Below, in pieces: positions 8,143 through 18,350 of a DNA stretch of 38,140 nucleotides (within the stretch, counting starts at the first letter, position 1; the number at the start of each line of letters is the position of its first letter). The position numbers were made by a program, and so were the translations under genes. The stretch is from the IMG/VR virus record IMGVR_UViG_3300046715_000038, positions 1 through 38,140 of that record. One strand, 5' to 3'. Source of the DNA: a virus. The notes beneath the pieces are model-generated. The model was not told the origin of the DNA and ran no database searches. It saw only the letters and a list, made by a program, of their open reading frames with translations.

Positions 8143-8582
8143 AAGCAGATCTCAAGGGTCAGGTTGATCTTCTCGATATCCATCGAGGAAAGCTGTCGTG
8201 GCGTGGGTTGCGGGTGCTCATCGAGCACCTGCCACCCGAGTCAGCCACGATGACAGCACTTCGTAACAACAACCCCGAGATCGTCACAGAAGACGGTCCC
8301 GATCCCCGTGAGGGTCGTTGGTCTCAGATCGAGATGTTGCTCGCCTCTGTGGTAGACGAGCTCAGGCTTCTCAGACACGACTACCGGACAGCCAATGGTG
8401 ACCAGAAGGGCAAGACACCGGACCCCGTAGTGCGTCCGGGCGTTGAGAAGCCGAAGAACGAGCCCAAGCTGACAGATACGCAATACGACTGGCTCTACAA
8501 GCACATCAATGGAGAGCTTCCTCAGGGAGCTGGATTCGTTGAGATGACAATCGACGCACAACCGTACAAGAAGACCACTTGA
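7762..8582 (+). CDS. Tail assembly chaperone, -1 frameshift fusion product (gpGT-type)
   Basis: A -1 shift at GGGGAAA (8091-8097) joins the first 112 residues to a 161-residue extension read from 8097 to 8582, giving about 273 residues. The extension continues with sense immediately after the shift ([19 protein letters not shown], then [20 protein letters not shown] and [14 protein letters not shown]), which is the conserved actinophage downstream chaperone signature. This part has no good start codon of its own: the first ATG is deep inside, at 8250, and the possible GTG at 8208 lacks a ribosome binding site. Frameshifting is therefore the natural way to express it. The C terminus is charged and Lys-rich. 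Confidence 0.85.
8091..8097 (+). promoter_or_regulatory. Programmed -1 frameshift slippery site GGGGAAA
   Basis: In the zero frame the codons are CTG GGG AAA TCT. Slipping back one base re-pairs the glycine tRNA perfectly and the lysine tRNA at two of three positions. GGGGAAA is not a perfect X-XXY-YYZ heptamer but is a variant I recall from tail chaperone genes. It is the only purine run of this kind in the overlap, and conserved downstream chaperone sequence begins in the -1 frame directly after it. The short frame stops 45 bases later at 8142. Confidence 0.75.
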
Positions 8583-8604
8583 GCATCCGATCGGAGGTGT
8601 CCGG

Positions 8605-11600
8605 GTGGCTGGTATCAGCGTTGGCTCTGTATCGGTTGACGTCGTCCCGTCCGTAGAGAACTTTACGAAAACCCTGCGCGCGAAGCTCGTTCCTCAAGCG
8701 GCGAGTCTCGGGGCAGAAATCGGCAAGTCGATCAGTGCGGGGATCACCAAGGGAATCGGTGATCCGGTCTCTGACCCGCTCGACAAAGCGATAAAGAAGC
8801 AGCAGGGGAAAGCGCCGGCGCAGGGCGCGCAGGTCGCAGGCGCTTTCGCAAAGGGCTTTCAAGATCGATTGAAGGCGGCGTTCGCTGCTCTTCCGAAGGC
8901 GAACATCACTGCTGACTCGTCAGACGCTGATCGCGAGATCGAGTCAGTTAGAGCGCATCTTGAGACGCTCAGCAAAAGAACGATCGGCATCGACATCGAC
9001 GAGGCCACGGCTCTCGCCGAGATTGAACTGATCCAGCGTGAGTTGGACAGGCTCAGTAACACCAAGAACGTGCAGATACGCGCGGACACGGCGACGGCGT
9101 CTGCGGAACTTGCCAAGATCGAGGCAGAGGTCGATCGTCTCGACGGACGTGACGCTCAGTTCAAGGTGACCGCGGACACTCGAAACGCCGGTAACGCGTT
9201 TCAGGTCTTGGCGATATCAATCGGGGCCGTGGCGGCGATTCCCCTAGGCGCGGTGCTCGGCGCGGGAGTCTTGTCGTTGGCCGCGCCGCTTGCTGCCGCT
9301 GGCATCGGGTTTGTTGGTTTGGCAGCCGTCGCGGTGCCCGCTATCACGCGCATCAAGACCGCTCTGGACGCACAGAAGGCCGCCACCATGCGGAACAGTG
9401 CGATCACAGCGGAGGCAAAGGGTAGAGCTCTCGCGGAGGCTGGTGCCCAGCAGCAGTTGGCGGCGGCCGTTCGGAACGCCGCGTTCGCGCATCAGCAGGC
9501 GCTTGACCAGGTGCGGTCAGCCGAGCAGCAGCTTACACAGTCTCAGATCGCGGCCACGAGCGCGCAGAAGGCGCTCACGCAGGCGCGAATCGACGCGAAG
9601 CAGCACGAGCAGGACCTCGCGAACAGTGTGATCGACGCCGGGTTGGCGTACCGGCAAGACCAGTTGAACGTCGACGCGGCGCGGATCGCGCTTCAGAAGC
9701 TGGGGTCAGCGCAGCAGGACGCCACCAGGATCCAGCAGGCGCAACAGAATCTATCGCAGGCGCAGACCGGGCAGGCCGCGATTTCGGCAGACCCGGGGTC
9801 ATCTGATCTGTCGAAAGCGATGGCCGCGGCGCAGGTTCAGCAGGCTCAATCCGCTGTGAAGGCCGCTCAAGACCAGGCAAAAGCCAATGACCTTGCGCGT
9901 AAGCAGGCGCAACTCGCCTACCAGCAGGCGATTCAACAGCTCAAGGAGCAGCAGCTCCAGTTGAAGCGTCTCACCGTCGAGCAAAAGGCCGCGGCGAAAG
10001 CCGGAGTTGATGGCTCAGACCAGGTCATTCAAGCGCGACAGCGACTCACACAAGCGACTCAGCAGCTCCAAGATTCCGAGCTTGCTTTGTCACGTGCCAG
10101 GCAGAACGTCGGCAGAACAGACCAGAGCTCGGCAGACCAGATAGCCGCTGCTCAGCGAGCGATGGCGAGCGCGAGTCTTCAAGGCGCGAGCGCGACGAGC
10201 AGACTAACCGCAGCGATGGCGGCTCTGTCTCCTCAAGAACGCGGGCTACTACGTGATTGGAAGGGCCTGACCACCGCGTTCAGGGGCTGGGCGAAGTCGT
10301 TGGAACCAGACGTGTTGCCGATCTTCACGCACGGAATCAACTTGGTGAAGAGCGCCCTGCCAGGTCTAACGCCGATCGTGAAGGGCGCCGCTGGCGCCGT
10401 TGACGGGCTCTTGACAGACGTCGGTAACTCCGCCAAGTCGCCGTTCTGGGCTAAGTTCCGTCAGAACGTGACGAACCTCGTTCCGACTGCGATCACGGGG
10501 CTTGGGAAATCAACGGGGAACGTCGTCACGGGCGTTGCGGGAATCGTTAACGCGTTCATCCCATACGCACCACAGTTCCTGTCTTGGCTTATTAAGATCA
10601 CCGGTCAGTTCGCAAACTGGGGTAAGAACCTGGGGGCTACAGACGGGTTCAAGGACTTCATGGCGTATATCGCCAAGGCTGGCCCGCAGGTCTGGAAGAC
10701 GTTGATTGACCTCGGAAAGGCCGTCGTTGACATCGTAACGTCTCTGTCCGGGTTTGGACTAGGCTCGTTGAGTGGGATTCGTGGTCTCGCCAGTATCGTA
10801 TCTGGGATGTCCCCCGGAGAGATTCAGGCGGTCGCCGCTGCATTCATCGCGGTCCGTGGTGCGATCGTGTTGAACATCGCCGCGACCAAGACCGCGCGTG
10901 TGATCCAAGGCGTCAACGACGCGATAAGTAGTGGAGGTACGAAGGGCCCGGTTCTTGCTCGTGGACTCGTGCTCGTCAGCAAGGGGCTCAAGTCGGTCAC
11001 GGTCACGGCGGCTTCCACCGCCAAGTCGATGGCCACCGGGCTGGTTGGCGGTTTCCGTAACGTCAACACCGCGATGAGTGATAACGCGTCTCTGTCGACT
11101 CGTGTTGGCGCCGGCATCAAGTCTCAGCTAACCCTGTGGAAGCAGCAGGCGGGCGCGGTAGCCCAGTCCACCAAGGCGATGGTGGCGCAAACGGCGGCGA
11201 CCGGCAAGGCAAAGGCCGCTGCGGCTGGAGCCTGGATCAAGAACCAGGCGATCGCGCTGAAGTCTGTCGCTGCCGCCCAATGGACGAACGTACGGGCGAC
11301 CACGGCGTCCATCGTAGCCACCGTGCGCCAGAAGGTCGCAACGGTGGCGTCTACGATCGCGCAGTACGCAGTTCGCGCCGCGACCGCGACGTGGGCCGCA
11401 GTGCAGTGGCTCTTGAACGCGGCCATGGACGCCAACCCGATCGGTTTGGCCGTCGTTGCGATCGCGGCACTCGTCGCCGCAGTGATCTACGCGTACACCC
11501 ACTTTGGTTGGTTCCGCACGGCGGTTCAGGCAACGTGGGACGCGATCAAGGTCGCGGCGCAGTTCGTCTGGAACTACGTCCTCAAGCCGATCTTTGATCT

Positions 11601-13587
11601 TATCAAATTCTACATCGTCAACATTCTCATTCCGTACTACAAGCTCCTGTGGTCTGTTGTGGTCGCCACCTTCAAGGGGATCGGCACGATAGCGCTGTGG
11701 CTGTGGCACCACGCCATCCACCCCGCCTGGACTGGCATTAAGGCCGTCATCAGTGTCGCTTGGACAGGCATCAAGCTATTCTTGAAGGCACTCGAGGCAA
11801 ACTTCCAACGAATCGCAACGGTGGCCAAGTGGTTGTGGCACAACGTCATGACACCGGTCTGGAACGGCATCAAGACCGCGATCTCAGTGGTTTGGAATAC
11901 GGGTATCAAGCCGGTGTTCAACACGCTTCGCAGTGCAATCGGCAAGGTTGGGGATGCGTTCCACGCTGGCGCGTCTGCCATCAAAACCGCCTGGAACAAG
12001 ATCCGCGACTACACGAAAACACCAGTCAACTTCGTGATCGGGACGGTGTACAACAAGGGCATCGTCGGTATGTGGAACAAGGTCATGGGTTGGCTCCATC
12101 TGCCGAAGAGTTTGCAGTTGGGAACTGTTCCTCTGCTCGCAGCAGGTGGCGAGCTGTCAGCCGCCCAGTCGATACAGCCGATGAAGACGAACGGACCCGC
12201 GGCGATCGTAGGTGAGGGCAACCCGCGCTATCCAGAGTACGTCATTCCGACGGACCCGAAGTTCCGCGGTCGCGCCCAGAGTTTGTGGTCAGCCGCAGGC
12301 AGCGACATGCAGATGCTCGCTGGCGGCGGCGTCCTTGGAAGTGTCTTGAAGGACGTAAAGGGTGTGGCCGGAAAGGTCGTCGGTATCGGTAAGGACGCCC
12401 TCAGTCTAATAGCTGACCCAAAGAAGATCTGGGACAAGCTCGCCGCCCCGATCTTGAACAAGGCGAAGGGTCTGGGGACCAGCTCGTGGGGTAAGGGCGT
12501 CGCGGCGATTCCGCCGAAGATGATGGACGAGGCGTGGTCTGCGGCGAAGCAGCTCATCGACACGTTCAAGTCGGCGTTCGGTGGCGGCGGCTCTGCCATG
12601 GTGGAGTTGGCTAAAACCCAGCTCGGCTATCACGAAGGCGCTGGCAACTCGAACAAGTACAGTCACGCGCTTGGCCGGCCATCTGAGGAGTGGTGCGCGG
12701 ACTTCATTGACTGGCTCGCGGTACAAACAAAGAACAAGAGCGCTGTACCGATGACGGCCAGTGCTCCGGGTATGGCTCGGGCATTCGGTAGCAAGTACCA
12801 CTCGGGAACCGCCGGGGCAGTCGCTGGAGACATCCTGTTCTTTGGCCCGTCCAAGGCAGGGATCTACCACGTCGGTCTCGCGTCGGGGTCTGGCAAGGGT
12901 GGATCGGTTCCCACGATCGCTGGTAACTCATCCAACCAGGTCCGGGCCTACTCTGGTACGGGCATCGCTGGTTACGCGGCGCCAGCGTACCCGAACCCGG
13001 GTAACAGCGCCTTGGCCGTTCCTGGAAGCCTCGTCCACGCGTCGCCGACTTCGGCAAAGGCCTGGGCTCGACAGAGTCTCAAGACCAAGGGCTGGGGACA
13101 GGATCAGTTCTCGCCACTTGAGCGACTGTGGACGAGAGAGTCTGGGTGGCGCTGGAACGCCCTCAATCGGGGGAGCGGTGCCTACGGAATTCCGCAGAGT
13201 CTCCCCGCCTCAAAGATGCGCAGCGCCGGCGCGGATTATCACGACAACGCCGGTACACAGATCAAGTGGGGTCTCGGCTATATCAAGGATAGGTACGGGT
13301 CGCCTGCGGGTGCCTGGGCGCACTCGCAACGGACGGGCTGGTATGACAACGGCGGCTGGCTGCCGACCGGGCCTAGCCTGGTCTACAACGGCACTGGACG
13401 GCCTGAGCCGGTGTTTACCGGCAATCAGTTCGACCAGTTCGTTGAGGGAAGGTCTGGAGGTGGTGTGGAGTACCACGCCCACTTCGACGGGTTGACCCAG
13501 GCCGCTTATCAAACGCAGGTTCGCTCGTCGTTCCACTCCATGGCGGTGTCAGAAGCAAACCGTGAACGTATCGGCCGGAGAAAGTAG
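8605..13587 (+). CDS. Tape measure protein with C-terminal CHAP and lytic transglycosylase-like domains
   Basis: 1660 residues from GTG, with GGAGG eight bases upstream. Residues about 90-180 are heptad-like. A hydrophobic patch spans about 195-250, and a very long Ala/Gln coiled coil follows ([16 protein letters not shown] and similar, about 270-535). Another hydrophobic segment lies near 943-965, with Trp-spaced repeats ([29 protein letters not shown]) near 1030-1110. Residues about 1332-1455 form a CHAP-type domain (WCADFIDWL cysteine, HVGLA histidine, AGNSSN). Residues about 1475-1580 resemble soluble lytic transglycosylase ([11 protein letters not shown] with the catalytic Glu, [23 protein letters not shown]). 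The protein sets tail length; the two domains should open peptidoglycan during DNA entry. By rule of thumb (about 1.5 angstrom per residue) the tail would be roughly 240-250 nm. Confidence 0.93.
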   Translation: MAGISVGSVSVDVVPSVENFTKTLRAKLVPQAASLGAEIGKSISAGITKGIGDPVSDPLDKAIKKQQGKAPAQGAQVAGAFAKGFQDRLKAAFAALPKANITADSSDADREIESVRAHLETLSKRTIGIDIDEATALAEIELIQRELDRLSNTKNVQIRADTATASAELAKIEAEVDRLDGRDAQFKVTADTRNAGNAFQVLAISIGAVAAIPLGAVLGAGVLSLAAPLAAAGIGFVGLAAVAVPAITRIKTALDAQKAATMRNSAITAEAKGRALAEAGAQQQLAAAVRNAAFAHQQALDQVRSAEQQLTQSQIAATSAQKALTQARIDAKQHEQDLANSVIDAGLAYRQDQLNVDAARIALQKLGSAQQDATRIQQAQQNLSQAQTGQAAISADPGSSDLSKAMAAAQVQQAQSAVKAAQDQAKANDLARKQAQLAYQQAIQQLKEQQLQLKRLTVEQKAAAKAGVDGSDQVIQARQRLTQATQQLQDSELALSRARQNVGRTDQSSADQIAAAQRAMASASLQGASATSRLTAAMAALSPQERGLLRDWKGLTTAFRGWAKSLEPDVLPIFTHGINLVKSALPGLTPIVKGAAGAVDGLLTDVGNSAKSPFWAKFRQNVTNLVPTAITGLGKSTGNVVTGVAGIVNAFIPYAPQFLSWLIKITGQFANWGKNLGATDGFKDFMAYIAKAGPQVWKTLIDLGKAVVDIVTSLSGFGLGSLSGIRGLASIVSGMSPGEIQAVAAAFIAVRGAIVLNIAATKTARVIQGVNDAISSGGTKGPVLARGLVLVSKGLKSVTVTAASTAKSMATGLVGGFRNVNTAMSDNASLSTRVGAGIKSQLTLWKQQAGAVAQSTKAMVAQTAATGKAKAAAAGAWIKNQAIALKSVAAAQWTNVRATTASIVATVRQKVATVASTIAQYAVRAATATWAAVQWLLNAAMDANPIGLAVVAIAALVAAVIYAYTHFGWFRTAVQATWDAIKVAAQFVWNYVLKPIFDLIKFYIVNILIPYYKLLWSVVVATFKGIGTIALWLWHHAIHPAWTGIKAVISVAWTGIKLFLKALEANFQRIATVAKWLWHNVMTPVWNGIKTAISVVWNTGIKPVFNTLRSAIGKVGDAFHAGASAIKTAWNKIRDYTKTPVNFVIGTVYNKGIVGMWNKVMGWLHLPKSLQLGTVPLLAAGGELSAAQSIQPMKTNGPAAIVGEGNPRYPEYVIPTDPKFRGRAQSLWSAAGSDMQMLAGGGVLGSVLKDVKGVAGKVVGIGKDALSLIADPKKIWDKLAAPILNKAKGLGTSSWGKGVAAIPPKMMDEAWSAAKQLIDTFKSAFGGGGSAMVELAKTQLGYHEGAGNSNKYSHALGRPSEEWCADFIDWLAVQTKNKSAVPMTASAPGMARAFGSKYHSGTAGAVAGDILFFGPSKAGIYHVGLASGSGKGGSVPTIAGNSSNQVRAYSGTGIAGYAAPAYPNPGNSALAVPGSLVHASPTSAKAWARQSLKTKGWGQDQFSPLERLWTRESGWRWNALNRGSGAYGIPQSLPASKMRSAGADYHDNAGTQIKWGLGYIKDRYGSPAGAWAHSQRTGWYDNGGWLPTGPSLVYNGTGRPEPVFTGNQFDQFVEGRSGGGVEYHAHFDGLTQAAYQTQVRSSFHSMAVSEANRERIGRRK

Positions 13588-13597
13588 GAGGTAGCAC

Positions 13598-14530
13598 GTG
13601 CCTCTGATCGTAAAGCCGGCGATATCACGAACGCCGCTGCCTGTTCGTCCGGTTCCACCTGGTCTAACCTACGTGGATCCGGATGGGCAGGCGTGGTCGC
13701 TCACGGACCGGAATAGCGGTGTGGTCGCGACCGCATGCGCCGGGATCTCCGGTCCCCCGGTGTCTGCCACCAGCTCACCACTGCCTGGTGGTGGGGCGTT
13801 GCCGCGTTCGTATCAGGCGGCGTCGCGTATCATCATACTCGGTCTTTTCGTTGACTCACCCACTCAAGCAGATTATCTCAGACTGTCAGACAGGTGGGCC
13901 AGAGCGATCTGGAACGAACGTCTTGGTGAACCTGCGCCCGGACTTCTCGTGTTGGCGCGACCTGACGGAACGTCTCGTCAGATCGAGGTTAGTTGTGTTG
14001 ATGGCGGCGATCAGTCAGACGCTGACGCGACTAAGAGCGGACTGACCTGGTCCACATACTCGTTGACGTTCACTGCTGACGACCCGATGTGGTCTGACTC
14101 GGACGCGATCGAACTTTCGTTCGGGTCAAGCTCAGCCCCTGGTGTCCCCGCGATGCCGCCGATCGTGTTGGCTCCCGCCACACTGCTCGGTGAGAACACC
14201 GTCGTCAACAGTGGAGACGCAGACGCGTACCCGGTGTGGACGATTCATGGTCCGGGACAACCGACGATAACCAACCAGACGACAGGTCGGTCATTCGGTT
14301 TGAACGTGACGCTGAGTTCAGATGAAGTCGTTGTGGTAGACACGCGACCGACGTTTCAATCAGCGATCGATCAAGACAACAACGATCGATGGAATGATCT
14401 GTTGAAGTCTAGTCCACGCGATCTGTGGTCACTTGCACCTGGAACGAACGATCTAAGCCTGTCATTGACAGGTTCAGACGCTGAATCCAAGATCGTGTTG
14501 TCGTATACCCGACGCTGGTTGAGGTCGTGA
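13598..14530 (+). CDS. Minor tail protein, distal tail (Dit)-like
   Basis: 310 residues from GTG with GGAGGTAG just upstream. After a short Pro-rich start, the text TYVDPDGQAWSLTDRNSGVVAT, LPGGGALPRSYQAASRIIILGLFVDSP, then DLWSLAPGTNDLSLSLTGSDAESKIVLSYTRRWL (quoted in parts) has the two-domain beta layout of siphovirus distal tail proteins. The ending 'LxPGxNxLxL...S.v.lsyr.rw' is typical of the galectin-like C-terminal domain. The first gene after the tape measure is almost always this hub component, which joins the tube to the receptor-binding apparatus. It sits one base before the next gene. Confidence 0.8.
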   Translation: MPLIVKPAISRTPLPVRPVPPGLTYVDPDGQAWSLTDRNSGVVATACAGISGPPVSATSSPLPGGGALPRSYQAASRIIILGLFVDSPTQADYLRLSDRWARAIWNERLGEPAPGLLVLARPDGTSRQIEVSCVDGGDQSDADATKSGLTWSTYSLTFTADDPMWSDSDAIELSFGSSSAPGVPAMPPIVLAPATLLGENTVVNSGDADAYPVWTIHGPGQPTITNQTTGRSFGLNVTLSSDEVVVVDTRPTFQSAIDQDNNDRWNDLLKSSPRDLWSLAPGTNDLSLSLTGSDAESKIVLSYTRRWLRS

Positions 14531-14531
14531 C

Positions 14532-15779
14532 GTGGCCGTCTCAATAGAGCCGCTACAGCGGTCGAACTTGTCCAAGCTCAAGCCGATGACGTGGTCAAAG
14601 ATCGACATTGGACCGATCTCATATAATGAGGTTGGAACGTTCTCAGTCACGGTGCCAGCTACCCAAGCGGTGTGGGACTTGATCGCGTTTGATACAGACG
14701 GCGAGTATCTGCCGAACCTGTTCTTCGTAGACTGGAACGGCGTCTATCAAGTTCCGTTGATATCTGAGTCGTACAACCCGGTCATGAGCATTGATGACAA
14801 CGGCGTGGTCACTGAGACGATCACGTTCGCCGGCGCTGACATGCTCGCGCTGTTGGCAAACCGCTTGGTGTACCGAGACTCGACTCAACTCTGGTCTGGT
14901 CAAACCGCCGGAACCACGACGGTGACCGGCAAGGCCGAGACCGTGATCAAGCAGCTCGTCTCTGGAAATATGGTCACTGCGGCGGAAACGGTAAGACGAG
15001 TTCCAAACTTCGTCGTCGCTCCTGACTTGGGGCGTGGCGGAACCGTCACGTACCAGATCGTCATTAAAAACGCGTCTACTACGGACACGGTAGCGGCGAC
15101 CGGCGGTCAAACCTTGATGGATATGGTGCGAGCGGTAGCCATGCAGTCAAACATCGGTGTTCGCATTGACTTGATCGATGGCCAACTGGTGTTCGACACG
15201 TATATTCCGCGTGACTTGAGTAAACGCGTCGTGTTCAGTGAAGCGCTATGGAGTCTTCGCGGATACAGCCTCACTGACCCGACACCCACCGGCAATGCGA
15301 TTTTGATGCAGACTGCTGCCACCTCTGACGCGTTCGTCACGTCGACGGGAGTAGGTAGCACGGACCCGTGGCGCAGAGTCGAGGTGTGGTCAGACCAGAC
15401 CTCTACAACTGACGTTGCCCAGATCGCGCAGGCGCAGACAGACGCGATCGCGCAAGGAGCCGGTTCACCAAAGATCTCTGTGACTGTAGTTGATCTACCT
15501 AAAGTTCGGTTCGGCGCCGACGATCTTACCAACAAAATTCAAGGGTATCGTGAAGGTGACATCGTTGCGGCTGAGATCAAAGACGGGGTCATCTACACAG
15601 ACGTCGTCGGTTCGATCGCGTTGTCAGCCGACACGACGCAGCAGTCGTACACAGAGACGGTAACCCCGACGATCGGCGCCGGCGACACGGACATCGGAAC
15701 AGATCAAACCGTGACCGCTAAACTCGCCGCTCAAGTACGAGCGCTCGAGCAAAAGATCAAACAACTTCAAAGGAGGTAA
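14532..15779 (+). CDS. Minor tail protein, ReqiPepy6 gp37-like (tail hub/Tal)
   Basis: 415 residues from GTG. The beginning (LSKLKPMTWSKIDIGPISYNEVGTFSVTVP split over the first 45 residues) and the LLANRLVYRDSTQLW segment correspond to the 'Siphovirus ReqiPepy6 gp37-like' family of actinophage tail-tip proteins, which form the gp27-like hub closing the tube. The middle (DLIDGQLVFDTYIPRDLSKRVVFSEALWSLRGYSL in parts) and IQGYREGDIVAAEIKDGVIY are also characteristic. The last 30 residues form a coiled coil (KLAAQVRALEQKIKQLQRR) that could seed a trimeric fibre. It is coupled to Dit (one-base gap) and to the next gene. Confidence 0.8.
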   Translation: MAVSIEPLQRSNLSKLKPMTWSKIDIGPISYNEVGTFSVTVPATQAVWDLIAFDTDGEYLPNLFFVDWNGVYQVPLISESYNPVMSIDDNGVVTETITFAGADMLALLANRLVYRDSTQLWSGQTAGTTTVTGKAETVIKQLVSGNMVTAAETVRRVPNFVVAPDLGRGGTVTYQIVIKNASTTDTVAATGGQTLMDMVRAVAMQSNIGVRIDLIDGQLVFDTYIPRDLSKRVVFSEALWSLRGYSLTDPTPTGNAILMQTAATSDAFVTSTGVGSTDPWRRVEVWSDQTSTTDVAQIAQAQTDAIAQGAGSPKISVTVVDLPKVRFGADDLTNKIQGYREGDIVAAEIKDGVIYTDVVGSIALSADTTQQSYTETVTPTIGAGDTDIGTDQTVTAKLAAQVRALEQKIKQLQRR

Positions 15780-15780
15780 C

Positions 15781-16704
15781 GTGGCATTCAACGAGGCGAT
15801 GCCGACGCCAGACGGTAACACCATCGCGACCATGCCTGACTGGGAGGCGTACTGGGTCGGAGGCCTGGGAGGCGCCACAGGCGTGATCGCAGGCACCGGC
15901 GGCGAACTCGCTCCGTCGATCAACTCTGGCGCCAGAACGGTATCAACTGCGACTGGTGCGGCACTCATTCGTGGCTTTTATGTGAACAACCCGAGCGCCA
16001 CATTCACGGCATCTGTGCCCGCTGTGTCTGCTGCTGATCGTGTAGATCGTCTTGTGCTTCGGCTCGATAGGACGGCGTCTGTCGCGTCTGACTGGTTGAA
16101 GCCGTTGATCGTTCAAGGTACGTCAGGGTCACTAACGCCACCGGCGCTTCAATCGAGCGCGACGGGATCGTGGGATCTGCCGATCGCGCGGTGGACGACC
16201 AAAGCGGACGGTTCCCTCACCGGGTTTGTTGATGAGCGGCAGTCGCTGGGCGGTTCGTTCATGGTGTTTCGATCGACACAACGTCCGTTGGCGTCTCCAC
16301 CTCGGCTCGGTTATGAGACGGATACTGGCCGGCTGCTGCTTGCTAACGGTTCGTCTTGGTCTGCTATTACCGCCGACACTGGATTCAGCGACATCGACAT
16401 CACAGGCAACTGGAATCCAGGTGGATTCAACCTCATAATTCGTATGGTCGGACCCGTCGTGTATCTGCGTGGAAGCATCGTTCGAACGACCAACACACTC
16501 CAGTCGACCGATACAGACAGCCCGTTCGCGACGATTGCGGCACAGTATCGTCCGGTTGGTAACCACACGTGGTCAAGCGTCACGAGCACCTGCTCGCCGG
16601 TGCGGATATGGGTGACTACGGCCGGTGTGCTGTCTATCGTGGACCTTGCCACAGATGTTCCTGTTGGTCGGCAGATCTACGTAGACACCGTGTGGATGGT
16701 GTGA
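15781..16704 (+). CDS. Minor tail / baseplate-fibre protein
   Basis: 307 residues from GTG directly behind AAAGGAGGTAAC. Residues about 1-110 (FNEAMPTPDGNTIATMPDWE, then GALIRGFYVNNPSATFTA and DRVDRLVLRLDRTAS) match an actinophage baseplate module in which 'v.D.vVLrlD....' and a later 'WDLPIARWTTKADGSLTGFVDER' recur. The second half from about 200 is a predicted beta-sandwich (FNLIIRMVGPVVYLRGSIVR) resembling head domains of fibre proteins. Function is inferred as a structural link between hub and fibres or as a receptor-binding piece. No enzyme motif is seen. Confidence 0.72.
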   Translation: MAFNEAMPTPDGNTIATMPDWEAYWVGGLGGATGVIAGTGGELAPSINSGARTVSTATGAALIRGFYVNNPSATFTASVPAVSAADRVDRLVLRLDRTASVASDWLKPLIVQGTSGSLTPPALQSSATGSWDLPIARWTTKADGSLTGFVDERQSLGGSFMVFRSTQRPLASPPRLGYETDTGRLLLANGSSWSAITADTGFSDIDITGNWNPGGFNLIIRMVGPVVYLRGSIVRTTNTLQSTDTDSPFATIAAQYRPVGNHTWSSVTSTCSPVRIWVTTAGVLSIVDLATDVPVGRQIYVDTVWMV

Positions 16705-16709
16705 CCTTT

Positions 16710-16829
16710 ATGCCGCTTCTGTGCAGACCTTCAACTCCGCCTGCATTGCTTAGACCGGTACCCCCGATGCCACCGATCTGCGGTGTTCGTAATGATAACG
16801 ATTCAGAAACGGAGACAGAAACGACGTGA
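16710..16829 (+). CDS. Small Cys/Pro-rich tail-region protein
   Basis: 39 residues from ATG at 16710, filling the gap between two tail genes almost exactly. It starts five bases after the previous stop and its own stop overlaps the next GTG (GTGA). The N-terminal half is Pro/Leu/Arg-rich with two cysteines (MPLLCRPSTPPALLRPV, then PPMPPICG). The C-terminal half is acidic with a Glu-Thr repeat (DSETETETT). No strong ribosome binding site is visible, so translation by coupling is likely. I recognise no family. The tight fit and coupling argue that it is translated, but the composition could also be chance in GC-rich DNA. Confidence 0.5.
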   Translation: MPLLCRPSTPPALLRPVPPMPPICGVRNDNDSETETETT

Positions 16830-17383
16830 GGCACACATTCGGTGGCGATCTGTCGGCATGGTCAACTGATCTGGGAGACACGGCCACGAGTCAGTCTGGG
16901 CAGACAGGCAAACTGGCGCTGTTCATTCCGGGCGCCGTGATCGAGTTTTGGGACTCAGTGTCTGGTGGAACGACGTACACAGACCTTATTGATCACTTGG
17001 GCACCGCGACGGTATCGATTACTACAGACGCGAACGGCGAGTTTCCGCAGTTCAGTGGTCCGGATGACGTCGTTACGATGTGGGCGGACGGATCTGGCGA
17101 TGGTTCCGGCCCACGACGTTTGATCATTACGACTGACGCTGCTGACACCACTATCTCTAACCGAGCCGCGATCGATGACTTGACGAACGCCGTGTCAGAT
17201 CTACAGAATCTGACCGCGTCGTCTCTTGGAATCGTTGAGTACGACTCCGAATCTTCGTCGTGGCCAGAGCGACCCGCGGACTCACGAATCTACGTGTGGG
17301 TCGGTCCCACTGCTCCATCTGTCGGTGCACCGTACATGCAAAACGGCAGGGACTTCTGGCTCAACCCGGTTCCGGTGAGCTGA
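16826..17383 (+). CDS. Minor tail protein (fibre/adaptor)
   Basis: 185 residues from GTG, preceded by GGAGACAG. The sequence FIPGAVIEFWDSVSGGTTYTDL, ATVSITTDANGEFPQFSGPDDV and MWADGSGDGSGPRRLI is like the 'vpga.v..wd...Gt..tdL.......dadG....f.gPdgv..lw.d' domain that recurs in actinophage minor tail proteins, often before a fibre or a hydrolase domain. A helix follows (ISNRAAIDDLTNAVSDLQNL), then a C-terminal beta part. A structural role linking the tail tip to the enzyme encoded next is inferred. The following gene begins one base after the stop. Confidence 0.7.
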   Translation: MRHTFGGDLSAWSTDLGDTATSQSGQTGKLALFIPGAVIEFWDSVSGGTTYTDLIDHLGTATVSITTDANGEFPQFSGPDDVVTMWADGSGDGSGPRRLIITTDAADTTISNRAAIDDLTNAVSDLQNLTASSLGIVEYDSESSSWPERPADSRIYVWVGPTAPSVGAPYMQNGRDFWLNPVPVS

Positions 17384-17384
17384 C

Positions 17385-18317
17385 ATGCCTTACGCTCGTC
17401 TGTACACGGCGTCTGGCGGTCGACTGCTCCCGTTGGACGGCGGCACCGTAGTCATCCCTGGACAGCCTGGTGGCGGAGGAGGCGACAACCCACCACCGAC
17501 CGGAAACAGAAACGCGATGCTCGTTGGCGGAGCTGGTGTAGCGCTGAGCGGGTCTGATTTCCCAGCGCTTGACACCGCTGCGGGACCGTTTACGGTTCGC
17601 CGATCTTATGACACGAATCTGCCTGCGACGTGGTCGGCAAGCGTCGCGTGGGTCGACGTTGGTGTTCGCGCATCGGTGTGGTCCTGTAAGCCTGACCTCG
17701 CTCAACTCGCGTCTGGAGCACTGGATTCTGCTATCAAAGCGTTTGTTGCGAGTATCCCGGACACGCACGTCTGCTGGCTGACGTGTTGGCACGAACCAGA
17801 TGGAAAGATCCGCAAGGGCCAGTTCACACTCGCCCAGTACCTGCCTGCTTTTCAGAGGTTCTGTAGCGTCGTCAAGTCGGTCGGTAAACCTCACGTCTAT
17901 ACGACGCAGATACTTGAGGCGTGGTCTGGTCAGAACCCGTCAACTGGAACTACGTTCTCAGATCTGTGGCCTGGTGATGGTCTCGTAGATTGCTTCGCGG
18001 TTGATGGTTACAGCAATACCGGTACTGGTGCGGCGCTCTGGGGCCCGGCCTTGACGTTCGCTACCAGTAAGGGCATTCCATGGGCGATCGCTGAGATCGG
18101 CTGCGCTGGGACGATGGACACGTCGTGGATGCAAACCCAAGCGGACTACGCAGGCACGCACGCAGCTGGCGGGCACGGTAAGGCGGCGTTCTTCTGTTGG
18201 TTCTCGAACACAACCGGTGGAGTGCTCGCCACGCCAGGAACGGACTCATTGGCGGTTTCAAAGGCCAAGTCGATCAGCCAGACGTACTACACGGACGTCA
18301 ACGGTTATCTGCTCTGA
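17385..18317 (+). CDS. Tail-associated putative glycoside hydrolase (TIM-barrel, GH26/GH5-like)
   Basis: 310 residues. Residues 1-50 are a virion-anchor-like segment with a glycine/proline hinge (GQPGGGGGDNPPP). From about residue 85 the protein reads as a (beta/alpha)8 glycosidase: a buried strand ending WLTCWHEPD places Glu137 where the acid/base Glu sits ('HE' or 'NEP' motif), and WAIAEIGC places Glu237 where the nucleophile sits, 100 residues later. Other strands are LVDCFAVDGYS and KAAFFCWFSN. It would cut a cell-surface or capsular polysaccharide during adsorption. Substrate is unknown. The ATG is preceded only by a weak GGTGAG, so translation is probably coupled to the upstream gene. 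Confidence 0.7.
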   Translation: MPYARLYTASGGRLLPLDGGTVVIPGQPGGGGGDNPPPTGNRNAMLVGGAGVALSGSDFPALDTAAGPFTVRRSYDTNLPATWSASVAWVDVGVRASVWSCKPDLAQLASGALDSAIKAFVASIPDTHVCWLTCWHEPDGKIRKGQFTLAQYLPAFQRFCSVVKSVGKPHVYTTQILEAWSGQNPSTGTTFSDLWPGDGLVDCFAVDGYSNTGTGAALWGPALTFATSKGIPWAIAEIGCAGTMDTSWMQTQADYAGTHAAGGHGKAAFFCWFSNTTGGVLATPGTDSLAVSKAKSISQTYYTDVNGYLL

Positions 18318-18350
18318 CGAGCTAATTTTCTCAACACTCAAAGGAGCGGC

